Origin: Varroa destructor
Lineage: Eukaryota > Arthropoda > Arachnida > Mesostigmata > Varroidae
DNA length: 64,000 bases
Direction of reading: 5' to 3'
Assembly (NCBI RefSeq): GCF_002443255.2
Contig: NW_019211454.1
Coordinates: 29,961,565-30,025,564, forward strand
Of this stretch, positions 50,758 to 64,000 are shown in pieces. Made by a program: the position numbers and the translations under genes. Position 1 is the stretch's first letter. Each line of letters begins with the position of its first letter. The notes below the pieces were generated by a model. It had not been told where the DNA came from and ran no database searches. It worked only from the letters and a program-made list of their open reading frames with translations.

Positions 50758-53700
50758 AGCTCACTTAGTTCTACATGATTCTAGTCTCATTCACATCAAA
50801 CACAAACAATTCCAGAATTCGGCTGAAAAACTGAAGCAAACGCAGGCTTTTGCTAGCTTGCTTTTTCGTTGTTAGTAACGGGACATTAGTCACATAGGCG
50901 CGCATTACTGCGGTATAGCTAACCGAATGCGATGGCTTCGCGGAATGAATCTTTCAAGAGGCTATGAGGTACCTGTAATACCTATGATCAACTTATCCTT
51001 GCTGTTAGCAAGCTCACCTCAGGTGTGCCGCTCTTCACTTGTTGATCGCTTTGACGACCACCCGCAGCTGGCGCTAGGCAGCGACAGGGTGATAACGAGC
51101 ATGACGGAGTGTGCGACAACGTCGAAAAATAGGACAGCTTTCTACCCAACACGATGAAATGGCAGTGCCCTAACCGCAAACGGTTAGTCACACAGGAAAC
51201 TATTTGAGCTTGAACTGTTCGATCAAACCCAGTGGCGACTGTGACGACTGAAAGGCTGATTCTACCATTAGTAACGCTGTTTGCTGAATGACTGAAGATG
51301 AAGCACTGAACAGTTTTAAGCACAGGTCCAACTGCTTTAATTCTGTGTGTTGTGTTTATTGTAGCTATTTGAGCTTCCCGTGATTGTATCTAATGCTCTA
51401 TATTAACAAAATAAAATAGAGAATAATTTACTCTCCGTAGAGGCACTAATGTTTATTTGATATATCCTAGTGTTAGCTAAAGCACACAGATTACACTGGG
51501 AGTCCTTTCGACTTTCGTGAAAGTTTGCTTTGTCTAAGATAATTTATCAAATTACGTAATGTCTATTGCATTGAGTGACAACTGCCCAACGTTCGGACAA
51601 CTTCTGTTAAAACAGATGACGTCCCATGTATTAGCTCCTATATCTTTTTATACCAAGGAATCGAATTCCCCTTGAACATTTTTTTGCAAGAGTCGAAACA
51701 AGACACGACAGAGTGGAAATTATATGGTGAGCCGGACGGAAGATCAAGCGAAGCTCAGTAATTTTTTTAACGCATTGAAGTTGTAAAGAAAAACAATATG
51801 GCGACGAAACTCCACCTTCTACTTGTTTATTAATTTTCTGTAACCAGGCATTACTAGACACTGATTAGCCCCTGGTGAAATCCAGTTCACTGAAATCATT
51901 TCAACCGTACCGACTTCTCAATACGGCATCACACCCTTGTTTCTCCCGATATGCAGACGACTCGTAATCGCAAAAATTGATTCGCCCATGATATTTATAA
52001 GGTGCTATAACGTACATTATTTAATAGGACGGCTCGTTTGCGAGAAAAAAAATTATACATGCATTTATATATATACATATATCTATGTACCACATCATGA
52101 TTTTTTTAGGCTCGTACATTCGGAAAATCTTATCAGCGATCTGTGTCATTTCCGTCCTCTTAAGAAGTAAGAAAAATGCCTAACGCTACAATTTTTATTG
52201 TCCACATGGTCGATTTCTACATAACTCTGCGACCGCATCTCTGCAGAGTTGAACATATAGCGAAGTTGGCTAACTTCGCTATGGGTTATCAAACGGCCCT
52301 ACTTTCCACAACCCGTTCTTCTGAGAGGTAAGTCAAAAATGATACCTGAAAGTATTTCTTTTTTAGCCAATATTCGAAACGAATATGCCTAGACAACCTC
52401 CACCAAAAGGCAGACTGTGTCAGGTGACAAACAAAATACTAGTTCATACACACGAATTCTTGTGACAGAATCGTTGTTAGTCAGCTTTCAGCCAAGCAAA
52501 ACTTTTCAATCTATAGCCATCTCGACTCTTTCACTGGGCGATAAAGCCGGCGTTCATTTCTTCATTTATTTTACTCAAAATCAGCCTAGTTGAGCGTCCT
52601 TGATCTTCAGTGCTAAGTTGACGAGTCCACCTCACTACCCACATTCTGACTGTAATAGACTGACTTGTTCGGGTGAAGTCGGGCGAGGGTGAAGTTGACG
52701 GGGGAAACGAACAAGCAGAAACCAGTGAGGTACCCCTATCTGCACCACCTTATCCCAAAGCACAGTCCCATTTACGCGAACGCCTAGTATCACCATACCG
52801 CGCAGCTACTCCACAACATTATACGTATCCGAGGGGTATGTAATGTCTGTACTGTCCGGGACTGCTTGATTCACTTCGCCTTCAGCTCACCTCTATTTTT
52901 TGATCGTATACATACACGGCACGCACACACTCGTAATTTTGCCCTTTTTGCACCGTTCTCCCTTTCGTCCTTATCCTTGCCCGCCGCGTATTGCTAGCAG
53001 TTGTTGTATTGTTGTAGTAGTAGGGAAGTCGCGTTCCCAATGGAATTTCATATCACCGTTCGTCTATTCACACTTAATCAATCACACATGGGCACACATA
53101 CACGTACGGACAAACAGCCGCAGCCATTCCCAATGACGACGCCGTACGCAAAATTGTCGCTCCGAGAAAAGTGGAGTGTAGATGGAGCTGAAGTTCGTCC
53201 TGATGGATCCATGGATTTAGCTTAAAGGGCGACTCTGTAGGGAAAAGCATGAAAATGGATAGAATATTGCGAGGCCAGTCAGAGAAGATATGGACATTCT
53301 TGTTCACCCGTTGCATCTACTGCTTCACTCTTCATTTTCATCAGGGCGCGCTTAGCCGTACTCACATTTGGCGTCAGCCATTTCCCTTGATAAGACATTG
53401 TTGCCCTCGAGTAGGTGTATCAGAACGCGTTCGTTCTTAGCAGGTGCGCTTCTGCCTGTCTACTAAAATCAAATTGTATGAAGATAGATTTGCAGAAGGC
53501 ACGAAAGGGGGAAACCCATCCTCAGTTGATATTAAAGAACGTAAAACGTTAACATTATACTGCAATAATCACAGTAAAGCTCATTACGAACCTATGCGAC
53601 CTCTATTCTATTTTGGATTTAAAAGATTCCATTGGCAAATCCATGAGTATGGACCATGCAGCTGCTAGTCCCGATCATGGTCCTTTACAAGTAACCGAAA

Positions 53701-53896
53701 TATTGATATGATTTTTAGAGATATTTCATCTTGACGTAGACAGTGTATGGCAAGCAAATAAACATAAGCAAGTCTTGCCTCAGCAGCCACGACCTAAATG
53801 AACGCCCTGTTTGAAGAAGCTGCAATAAGCTGCCGGCCAATATCTGTATTAGGTTAACATGTTGCTGAGTTGACTTGAAGTAACTAGATATATATA
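50758..53896. other. No supported gene up to the assembly gap
   Basis: The stretch is mostly AT-rich, with the strong hairpin at 52257-52282 and a GC-richer block at ~52.9-53.4 kb. Confidence 0.5.
52257..52282. repeat. Perfect 11-bp inverted repeat with 4-nt loop
   Basis: ATAGCGAAGTT (52257-52267) and AACTTCGCTAT (52272-52282) flank GGCT. It is a strong hairpin in a region without genes. Confidence 0.75.
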
Positions 53897-53996
53897 NNNN
53901 NNNNNNNNNNNNNNNNNNNNNNNNNNNNNNNNNNNNNNNNNNNNNNNNNNNNNNNNNNNNNNNNNNNNNNNNNNNNNNNNNNNNNNNNNNNNNNNN
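53897..53996. other. Assembly gap of 100 N
   Basis: Exactly 100 Ns, flanked on both sides by TATATATA. The unresolved sequence is probably a TA microsatellite of unknown length. Confidence 0.98.
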
Positions 53997-54962
53997 TATA
54001 TATAATTCAAACTAAGCGTATCAAAATCAGATCGCTCTCATTGGCTTATTTACTTTTCCTGTTTTCATTCGCTTTTTGTTCCTATCTATCTGATCATTCG
54101 CTTGAGTCAAAATTTCCTTTATTAGACTCAGAAATTAGAAAAAAAGGTCAGCTCTAAGATCAACAACTCTTCCGGGCGACTGGGTAGTTCTAGAATTATA
54201 AATCCGCAATGGTAACAAAATCAAGACTAGGATTTAATAAATGTTATACATCTATTAGACAACACAATAGTAGCTATTGTGAAAGTATATGAATACTTTA
54301 TCGGGATTATAGTCCAAGGAAAAGTGCACTTTTGGGCTCTGTACCGCTACATCGCTGTGGCATCATTCTCTCGCGCTTTGAAATAGTCCATATCTATGAT
54401 CATGCAAGTGTGTACACTGTGGATACACTGAGATAGACGACTGTGCTACAGTGGGGTGCCGAAGCGCATGAAGAGGAAAAGGGGTGTGTGGGGCTGAGTT
54501 AGGTTGCGTAGACAGGAGTTAATAAGGTATAAAGTGATTCACTTCGTCTTCAATTTCATTGCAACAAGGCGCGGCATCTCTGATGATGCACGCACGTGAT
54601 TTTGGCTGCGAGGCAACGGAGGCAGAACGGCTCTGTAAGATTGACGAAGGGGCATGTGGCGGGGGAGACAGAGTACGAGGAGTTTTGCAGCTGAGGGATT
54701 TGCCGTTATGAGGAAAACAACGAAAGAGAGAGGAAGCGTACGAGCGAGATTTCTGAGCACAAAGTGTCACATTCTCGGTTATCTTCATGCCATGCGTCCG
54801 TTTCGCCCTCTTTTCGGAGGAAGCGACTTTTTGGGAGTAACACTGGGATCGCTTCCCAGCAACCCATCTCTCCCTACAAACGGTGACGGCAGCATTCGCA
54901 GTCCCGGCGAGTCACGAAAATCGTAAGCCTGTCTACCTCCTGCTGTTGTTATACTACAATTA

Positions 54963-54981
54963 TTGCTGCTGCTGCTGCTGC
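54963..54981. repeat. (TGC)6 trinucleotide repeat
   Basis: Perfect run ending TGCTGCTGCAG, within a GC-rich block. Confidence 0.85.
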
Positions 54982-57900
54982 AGTTACCAGCGTCGCTATA
55001 GCAGGGGCAGCCTTTAGCTTACCCGCCGTTGCTATTGCCAACGAGGAAGTTAAGGTGAATTATAGTGAGCGTAGTATACGCGGTGCCGCACGGAGATGGC
55101 AAAATTTCTCTCTTGGTGTGGGTGGGGTTCTATGCGTACGTACGTGGAACAAAGGCAAACCAGAAAGCGCGGGAAACTGTTGAGCTAAGACTACTCGCGG
55201 GTTATTCTCCCTGTCTCTGTAGCGTTGTCGACAAGAGACAACTGTCGTCGGTCGACGGCGGGATCCGACAGCAGAAGAGCTAACTGAAGCGGTGACGCAG
55301 CGACGATGCCGCCATTCGTTGCCGCAGTCACCCATTCGTTCACACAGACACAAATATACACATACATACGCATAGAGGTGTATTAGCAGCCTGCACGCAT
55401 TCTATAGTTGCGCCGGGTGAAACTAACCCCACAATCAGCGACAGAAAGAATGACGGAGAACGAAAAAAGGATAGAGAGGCGCCACCGGTCGCCTGTCGTA
55501 GGCGCCCACCAGCGTCCAGCAGCAGTGTTTTCCCGGTACAGCCGGTGCCATTACTACGACTGATAACGCCACGGCGTAAACTGCAATACGACCAACGATC
55601 GTCGGATAGTGGGTTCAAGGGAGGGCGCCACGAAAATTAAACGACTAATCCTTGAATCGATATACCAAGAAAGAACGACTATATTAATTCGGACCGCAAA
55701 ACAGATTTTGATCTTGAAAAGTCCTCGTGTCCACAGTTCTTTTTCGAAAATTACATTCCATTATTTTTCGAAGTACGGCCCCGACACATAGCCTGAATAG
55801 TTGAAAATATAAAACGATAGTTTATATGGTAATATGAACGTATAAATACTAATACACACAAATGAATGTGTGGATATCATCTTTTGCTTGTTGAGCTTTT
55901 CCACCATTTTCATTTTCTGCCCACGAGTCGCTTCACCCTTTCTAAATATCGAGAGCATCATAAAGTTAAATTACGATTAGAGAGTAAGAGATTAAAATAT
56001 TAATAATGTTAATAATAATAACAACGACGGTGATATGGTGGCAATAGTGTAACGGTATTCTTATCTATCCCGGTGGCTTGAAACTACAGACGGATCGGAA
56101 AGGCAGCCCTCGTACCGACTCCAGTGCCTGTGGGGCATTGATATTTGACCGAAAAAAACTCAGCTCAATTTCGTTCCCATAAACTCCTACTAAATAGAAA
56201 AAAGAACGAAGGATTATCAAAAAAACATTATCTCTTAACTAAACATTAGTTCTACTTAGAATCGACATTCGATTATATGTATCAGTCATGTTGACGCAAG
56301 GACTCGAGCGGCTAAGCTCCTGCTTGAAGAAGACTAAAAGTTGCTGCCTTAAGGACCATTAACGACACAAGCAGTATGAGTAAAGGAAATTATATTCACT
56401 ACTCATAAATTGCTTGCATCACAATTCCTAACACTTATACTATCGCTATGGATACGTACTACGAATACACATAGCATGGAAGTATACAAGTAAAGGAAGA
56501 ATTTGCTTGGGAAGATACTGTGGCTTAACCTCCAAAATCCTGACTTGAAGGAACGATTTCTTTATACACATCTCTTTGCTCTGCAATCTCTCTATCGGTT
56601 CCCTTATGCAATTAAAACTGTTATGAACTTTACAGAGAACTAAAACGATGTAGATTTTGCTTACTTAAGAATAAGGCTTGTTACCGCTCGAAAGTTTCAA
56701 CGGCAATAAGGTCCGGCAGCTTGTCTACGTTGTTCCGATGACAACTGATAATAAGCTTTCGGGTTATACTGGGAATGGCTTCACGACTTAAGGTAAACTC
56801 GAATGTAACGTTTATGTGACTCTTAGGTTCAGGTCCTCTTAGAGCCTCAAGCTAACTGTGTAGCCATTCACTTAAATATGCACAAGTTGCAATAACTATG
56901 TAAATCGACTATTAGGCCACCGTGTTAGTGCGGCTCATCGCCGTCGGGCCATTAGTCAAGGAACGCACTGATGGCCAGTGGTCGAACGGGGACCATCCGA
57001 TCAAGCGAACGCCATTCAGTGTACTCTCTGAGTGAGCAATTGTAACAATAGCACTAGCAGCATCAGCACCAGAATATCTAGGTAAAGGCCACCTGAAAAT
57101 CTGCTGTTACTAGTGCTACTGCTGTTGCCTGCTTTGCCTTCACGGGCTACCCTAGTGAGTACAGGGAACAAAGGGGTATAAAGCTAGCGAGAGAGTAAGC
57201 ATGAGCGCAGGAAGGGGAGACTGAAATAGGCAGCAAGAGAGAAAGGGGTACCTTGTCCATCCGGTGGTGGTCCGTCTTACGCTTAGACTAGCCATACCTC
57301 TCTCTATACCGCTGCAATAAATGTCCACTTCAGCGGAAAATTTATCCCTTCGTACCTTATTCTGCCCCGGCGGCTCCTAAACAGGTAAAGAACCGTCTGC
57401 GTGGCTGCTGTCGTTGTTGCCGAGCCCCAGCAGAGGGGAACGCTGCCCATACCGTGGACGACGATCATTCATTTTTCTTCTAATTGTGTCTGTGCCGCCG
57501 AGGGCTGGATCAGCAGCCGCAGCGGCGGCAACGAGCATTAACGAGCTTTGTGCCCCAAAGCGCAAAGGTGGGGGATACGTGGCACCGATCAGGGGAAGTT
57601 GGTGGTACCGGCATAGAAACTAGATACGCATAGGTAAATGCAGGGCAACCAATGGGACAGAGGGCCAAGGGAAACGGTAGGATGGGAAAACAGGAAATGA
57701 ATACAGGACAAGTATATTTACACGAATGGCCAGTCGTTACCTCGTGGGGTGGTCTAGTGCCTACAGGAAGTCCATCTATCCCTGAGAGGCTGAAAGTGGT
57801 AGGCGAGGCCTTTTAAAATTTTCCATATATAATATGGCTTATGATTTATTTCATAAGTAACAGTTACTATAGTAACCGTAGTAAGTTCGCTGAGAATTAA

Positions 57901-60900
57901 CAGGAAACAATATCCATCTAATGAGCATCGTTCATCGTTTGCTCATATTAGTGAGTCTTATTTAGATAAGAATAAGCTGCATAGACAGGTGTATGTATGA
58001 CATTTCTTCATGTTGTATATCAAAAACCTGATGTACGTGCATTTTTACACACATTTTGTTAATATGTGTGTAAGTTGCTGTATACTGGTCTCGGAAATAT
58101 GGAGACACTGCTGTAGATCGATACGTTTAAATAATTAAGCCTACAGTTCCGTGTCTTTTGCATAAGTTTTTGTTGCTTGTGCATTAGGTCCAAAATAAGA
58201 AAATTAGCTAAAATTGACATATGTAGGCTCACTTAAATTGTGATCACAGTAATAATAGCAGAAGGTTAGGCTACTGCTCGTAAAGGCGAAGCGAACGTTC
58301 GCAAGTTGATTCGTTCGGGGCTTCGATGATGATCTTTTGACAAACCTTCCGTCAGCCGTTCTCTATTAGGTTACTCTTCAAATTAGCTATTTCCTCCATT
58401 CTTCATCTACTGCAGACGTTGAAGCCCGAACGTTGAAACTTAGCCCTGGCCGTTCGCTCGCTCCATATCTCCGAGTTGTTCGTCGTCATCGTTATCTCAT
58501 TCCTAGCGGCATTGCCGTCCGCTCGCTTACTATCCAAAGATGAAAGATTCTGTCCTATACCGTCCTATTTCTGTCCTGCCGATAGTCCGTGTTCGGCGGA
58601 ATTTAGCGGTGGTGAAGAATATAATAACAGCAGCAGCAGCAGCAATAGTGGCGACGACCCAGGGGAGCTAAACGAACACAGTATGCAGTGCGCTAACAAC
58701 TGCGGCAAACGATGAGGGAGTGATACTCCGCGCAAAAAACGAGAAATGTTGGCGGTAGCATTTGAATGTGGCTCACACCTTCTCGAACGGCCCAGCAAGT
58801 CAGCCAGCCAACGGCTGATCGGGCAAAATTTTAAGCAAGACGAATGGACAGCAGGGACAACGGCGACGGCAGCGGCACCATCACGATTCCACCTTTTCCC
58901 GCGCACAATTCCTCGTTCCTTCTTGGTTCGTTTCAGCTCTTTTTCGTCATGCCACAGCCTATGAGCTCGTCTAACCCCGTCTGCTCAGCTACTATTTCTT
59001 CTTCTGTTTCCTGGAGTGGCCAGGCAGAAAGAAAGAGCACTTCGATATGCTGCCTGCCTGAATGCAGCGAGAAGGAGCTCTATTGTCGTCGACGGCCTGC
59101 TTAGTTGGCTGGCTTTCTTCCTTCGCGCTGCAGAGAACGTCGCCAGACACTCTGCTTCCCTTCGTACTCGAGTGCTGCCGGCTATTCGAACTGGAGTTGA
59201 CTAGCGGTGTTAATTTTTAACTTCATACATCAGCCACCGCCAACCTCGTCTCTCTGTCGATCTTACCTTCTAACCTGCTCCTCATTAAGTAAAAAAGCGA
59301 CACTCATGGTCGTGGTGCCGGTTGTAACGGTTTGCCGGCGAGTTGGCTTTGGTATGGTGTTTGCGGCCCAGCAGAACTGTATTATTAGAGATTCCACTAA
59401 AGTGACAGGTTTTCGTTGGCTACGGGATCTTGCCGTCACACAGTTGTACTATTACCCTCAGAGAGGATCGACAAGAGCGCTATTGAATGTAATAATTCGA
59501 TTTCGGAGAGACACCTTCTAGTGCTCAGTTTGAACAAATGGCTTGAAGAAACTCAAGCTTGTTTTTTCAACCGCTTGGTCTGTTTCTGAAAATAAGGATA
59601 CATTTCATTGTTATCACATTAGCCTCTTTATCTCCGCCCGCTTGCAATTACCCTAAACCATACGTAAGCTTGCATATACTATGTACATATCACCATTTTT
59701 TTAAAGTACATGATGATAATGACTATGCGTGTAAGACGCCTTCCGACGATTTCGGTCCACGGTAAATTGCTCTTTTAGGTATATTGTACACACTATGACG
59801 CTAATGCAGGGGGAGACACAGCGTAGCAGGGGACTTGGTTGCAACATGACTACCGGCGTACAGGCTATTATCATATGTACAGGCTACAAGAATATTTACT
59901 GGTTATTCAGGCTAGGTTCAATTAGAAATTGTGTAATTTATGAAATTAATAACCACATGCAGGAATTGACGGCTTGTATTGTATGATATGATTTATGAGT
60001 GATGTTTGTCAATGTGGCAATTTTGCTTTCCGTAAAGTACTTCTTCGGCAGGAACCATGAGGCTCATATTGTCGACATTTTTCCCTTTACTTTACTTCAA
60101 TGGACTGAGGTTTAGTTTGGGGTTGATCTTGAATGGAGGTTGGTTAGCCGCACCCGGGTGATATCCACTGAGTCGATATCCATTCATTCTGGTGTCAACT
60201 CAGTCAATCTCTTCCATTCATATTCTTAAGCTGAGCCCTTTTCATTACGTTTCCTTTACTGGCTACGCCTATTGAACTTTAATTCGTGACTATGCCCACA
60301 ATCTGAACGGTAGCTGTTTGCTGGCTTTGTGGATATTACCCATGAAAATAACCCAGCTACTTAGAGTTGCCGACATTAGTTGTGCTTTTAAAAAAGCTTT
60401 CTACTGTTTAGAGAGTACGTTTCAGATATTCAGTAACGTGTAGTTATGATATGTTTTTTTCTTTTTGCGGTCGTGTAACCCCAATGAGGAATTAAGTGCT
60501 TTTCAAGAATTAAGAACTTATGTGTAGTATATAGATTGCTTGAATAGGTGATCGGTCCATAGTTTACTTGTTTCCGCAATGGTTTCGTCATAGTGACGAA
60601 AAAATCCAGCACGATTATTGTTTATATCAAAGCAGCAATATTATTGTTTAATTTACTATCATTGGAAACATACATGAACATTTTAGTGATACAAGAAGGT
60701 AATAACACCGTCAACTTAGCAGAAAAATTCGTTCGAGATCCTAAAGGCTGTAAAACTTTTTTTAGAAGTTTTTTATATTTCTATCCTTTGTCCGGTAGGG
60801 TATAGATATGCGCAAAAAATATAAGGAAACAATCGCCTACCACGGCGCAAGGCACGACCAGTAAGTCGACTGCGTGACTCCGTAGTGATATCGGTTGGGG

Positions 60901-62406
60901 GTATCGAATATTTGAAATCTGACAAGACACTTCCCACCTTCCCTCGAACACTTCACATTGGGACGACAACATGCAGAGGCGACGACACGTACGATGAGTC
61001 GGTCGAAACGAGTAGAAAGCAGTGATTGGAAAATAACAGCTGACATCTATTTGCCAACGTCCTTTTGTCGGCGGTTTCAAGATGGCTGGGGATAGTTGAA
61101 AAAAGGGAGATGATCCTTTTTAAGAGGTTCCACAAGCGTTGCTGCTATTGGCGTTGCCGCAGCTATGTTTCCTGTCTGCGTCTTTTCGTCTTGCGGCCCT
61201 ATTTCGGGCTGCCACCTACTTCACAATAGCTGGTTTTTCTCACTAGCTCCCTTAGCTCCCATTGCTTTTTGTGTGCTTCTTTGAACAGGCCTATGGCGTC
61301 TTGGTTTTGGTTGTTGTCCCTCGCTGTTCTTGTCCTGGCGACTGAGCGCTTGGTGCAAACTCCTGGCTTCAAACGCTACTAAGACAGTCGCGAGTGCTGA
61401 GTTCACTAACAATGCCGTCCTGCCGCCCTGCTCCAGTGAGCCAGTAGACTCACAGGGTTATATAGGAAGATTTCAGTAGGACTACTGGCCTCTTTTGCTG
61501 TTTTACTTCTGCCACTATTGTTAGCACTGCTATGCTATTTCTACTACAACTACAGCCGTCGCTGTTCTCGAGCATCACCGTTCTGATGTTTCGGCACAGC
61601 GGCGGATTGAGTCGGGCCCTAATCCCCATGACTTGGCCAGCATCCTCTGCTTCAGTTCTTTTTGTCTTATGCTCATCCTCAACGTCTTCACTGCTGCTCT
61701 TCCCACTAAACGCCTTCACGGCGCCCCGTCTTGACAGCCGACACTACAGCCACCGTTGCTAACAGTCGCCAACCCAACTTCAAATGCAAGCCGAGATGGA
61801 GACGCCACTCCCCTCTTGTGCCTCCGATGAGGGGAACCGGTTGAAGCCGTGCAAGTCGGTGCGAGCGAGAAAAAGCCAGCGCGAAGAGATCTAGCGGCTG
61901 GGCAAGAAGGCCGCAGCGAGTCCTCGAGAGAGTCCGAACACGCCAGCCTACGAGTGTAAGCGAAGGGCGGAGAAAGAGATCGAAGGCTAGTAACTCACAA
62001 AATCTGCGAACTCGGGGGAACCCTGGGCGGTGGGAAAGGAACGAATAACGAAGCAGCTTAAAAAACAAACAAAAAAGATGGAAAGCTCCTCTCTGTCAGT
62101 CGGTGGATCAGGCCCAGACTCCAAGGGCTGCGAAGGCTAATTGGGAAAGCAGCAGCAGCATCAAAAAGACAATCCGAACGTAGCCCTAAACGACGAGAAG
62201 GGGGAACGAAGGGACACTCCTACACATGCAGACATTTACTCATGAGAGGCGACAGATAGCGGAGCCATCAAACACAGATCCACTGCCGCCGTCACATTAA
62301 CACCAGACAAACGACAGACCAGACCAAGCTGCAGCCGCGGCTGCCACTGGAGAAGACGACTGCTATGCCACACAACGAGGACCATCTCTCTTCTTATTGT
62401 ATTTCG

Positions 62407-62425
62407 TCTTTCTTTCTTTCTTTCT
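62407..62425. repeat. (CTTT)n microsatellite
   Basis: It has about five CTTT units. Confidence 0.85.
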
Positions 62426-63548
62426 TCGTTGAAAATGAGATCATACGATCAAATCAGTGTGCCTGATGATTCTGGACGCGCAGTCCTCTTTATAGCCAAC
62501 TAGCCAGGTTACATAGACGCCATCGGGGATATGGATCGCAAATATTGGGAACTGGCTGGAACGAGAACTCATAATGACGAGGTCAAAACGAAGAAGCCAA
62601 GAGTCAGGGAAAACAAACGATAAGCAAAAAGTTGGTTAGCTCTGTTTTTTGTCTTTTGATAGGCTCGACTGCTCCTATCTGGCGTTACCTTGGAGCCTGT
62701 ATTAACGTACACTGGATCTGTTCGTCATTTTTTGTCGCTTCCTGACCTCCCCTGGATTTTGCCTCTTTCAGATTCGTTCCCTTGAATCTTGCACATGCTT
62801 ATCAGCAATTCAAGCTTACGCTTCTCCACTTTCACCCCGTGATACTCAAATCGTAGTCGTTTATCTGTTAGGCTAAATGCTCCATCTCACAGTCGATAGC
62901 ACATCCACTAACAACGCCAGCATCGCTTAAAGGACGCCGCCACTCACTCTCGTAGTCACGCTATTCCGGATGCAGGCAATGAAGAGCTATCCCAATCCCA
63001 TTAGCCCACATGCGTTTAAGATCATATCTAGAAACCATTACAACTTACTAAATCTAATGGCAGCATTAACAATGGCCTGGTTACTTATGACTGGCCTGTG
63101 AGTAGTGTCCACCGTAGGTAGTGTGCGATACATCAACATTAAACATTATACGATCATATCTGCAAACGCCTTTTTGCTGTCGCTCAACCTTTATACCGGT
63201 TTTTTTTTTATTTTTTTTTTGTATTGTTCGTTCGGGCCGTAACGAGTGAGCGCAAATGCCCTTGTAAATGGAGCGCAAACGGCAGTAGCAGTAAAAATGC
63301 TACACAAAAAGTCGACGAAGAAACGATACAGCCACTTTGAAGTGACGCTGTTTCGGCGTAAAGTAGCTCCGTTGGTGAAGCTTTCTGGGAAGATGCGTGA
63401 GGAATCGCGTCGCGACTTAGCATAAACTCTCGCTCTCTATATCCAATGGTGCAAAAAATCAACGACAAGTAGTAACTCACGGACTTGAATAAGCGAATTG
63501 TGCAGGTGGCCATGAGCCTCGAACAAGATGTAAACTATAGCCCGCTAA

Positions 63549-63998
63549 CAAGATGAACGAGACACGAATAAATATGGCGTTAGATGGGGTGACATAGTTG
63601 CAAATGTGGCTTTCCTTTCTAAAGGACACGTCCATCTTCAGAGGCTGTCTTTTTATGTTCAAGTGTTGACGGTTACCACATCTGTGGTACAGTCGTCAGT
63701 TATAGCCGAAGGATTTGCGTTCGTTCAGAAAGAAATGCGCCAATCTCGGGATGGCAAACTTGGCGCAAAGGCGGCTTAGGAAAAAGATGACGTAATTATC
63801 TTCTACTACTCCAGTGTGACCAAATATAATTGGAGAAAAAAACGCTACTTAAAAAAAATAAACGACGTATTCAAAAAACGAAAAGTGTCTCAACAGGACC
63901 TTAAAAAACTGGCCCCAAAAATCGGACTATGCGCTATGCCACTTCGACACTTGAAGTGCGACACGCCTGAACACTTAAGGACTAGGCAGATAACGTGA
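63549..63998 (+). pseudogene. Coding-derived tract, possible Ty3/gypsy-like reverse transcriptase remnant (tract G)
   Basis: One plus-strand frame is open from 63549 to TGA 63996-63998, except for a single TAG at 63777-63779. Before the TAG, G occupies codon position 1 in ~40% of about 86 codons, against ~15% at position 2 and ~22% at position 3, a strong coding signal. Just after the TAG, Asp-Asp at 63786-63791 begins DDVIIFYYSSVTKYN. A basic helix-like stretch RYLKKINDVFKKRKVS follows, and FAFVQKEMRQ lies upstream. This order recalls the Ty3/gypsy RT pattern: FQ..M, then [YF]xDD[IV]IIF-S, then a helix ending near a Lys-rich K-C. The residues before DD are Glu-Lys rather than the expected aromatic-x, and the usual F/YLGH motif is not seen. 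The call is therefore tentative. It may continue beyond the window. Confidence 0.4.
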
Positions 63999-64000
63999 AG

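Larger units (their letters stand above)
53997..63548. other. No supported gene
   Basis: GC-rich, simple-sequence-rich blocks lie at 54.5-55.6, 56.9-57.8, 58.3-59.5 and 60.8-62.9 kb, with AT-rich DNA between. The GC-rich blocks hold overlapping frames in several phases, as expected from low stop-codon density. Some could be promoter or 5' UTR sequence of genes whose exons I cannot see. Confidence 0.5.

Overview
This window is eukaryotic nuclear DNA. It has spliceosomal introns with GT/AG ends and AATAAA polyadenylation signals. There are no operons, no Shine-Dalgarno-led gene series, and an overwhelming excess of non-coding sequence. The one gene that can be modelled end to end encodes a secreted, proline-rich, cuticle/matrix-like protein whose signal peptide is split by a long first intron after four codons. 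That is a common arthropod arrangement, so an arthropod is likely. A gene-poor mite genome such as a mesostigmatid mite is my guess, but the sequence alone does not prove the species.

Layout. 1-4.7 kb: no gene; a ~124 bp sequence is present twice (1821-1944 and 3664-3787). 4.7-6.4 kb, minus strand: a decayed protein-coding tract, shattered by frameshifts and stops but with a clear coding signature and an AATAAA just after its last stop. 6.5-8.4 kb: microsatellites and non-coding DNA. 8.4-12.95 kb, minus strand: the proline-rich secreted protein gene, three coding exons, 282 residues. Its 3,051 bp first intron contains a second decayed coding tract (11137-11961). 13-22.2 kb: no gene, AT microsatellites and one GC-rich block. 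22271-23057: a DNA-transposon-like element with 151 bp terminal inverted repeats. 23-63.5 kb: about 40 kb with no gene I can support. GC-richer and AT-rich blocks alternate there, with trinucleotide repeats, a possible LINE scrap near 35.7 kb, and a 100-N assembly gap inside a TA microsatellite at 53897-53996. 63549-63998, plus strand: a third coding-derived tract, open over ~150 codons except for one TAG, with a DD-centred motif resembling Ty3/gypsy reverse transcriptase. It runs to the window edge.

The main points of interest are the three hidden coding tracts, the long-TIR element and the single gene. I could not name the family of the two minus-strand tracts. They may be remnants of a transposon, a non-retroviral endogenous viral element, or a decayed cellular gene. 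All positions, splice sites and codon counts were read by hand; no database search was run.
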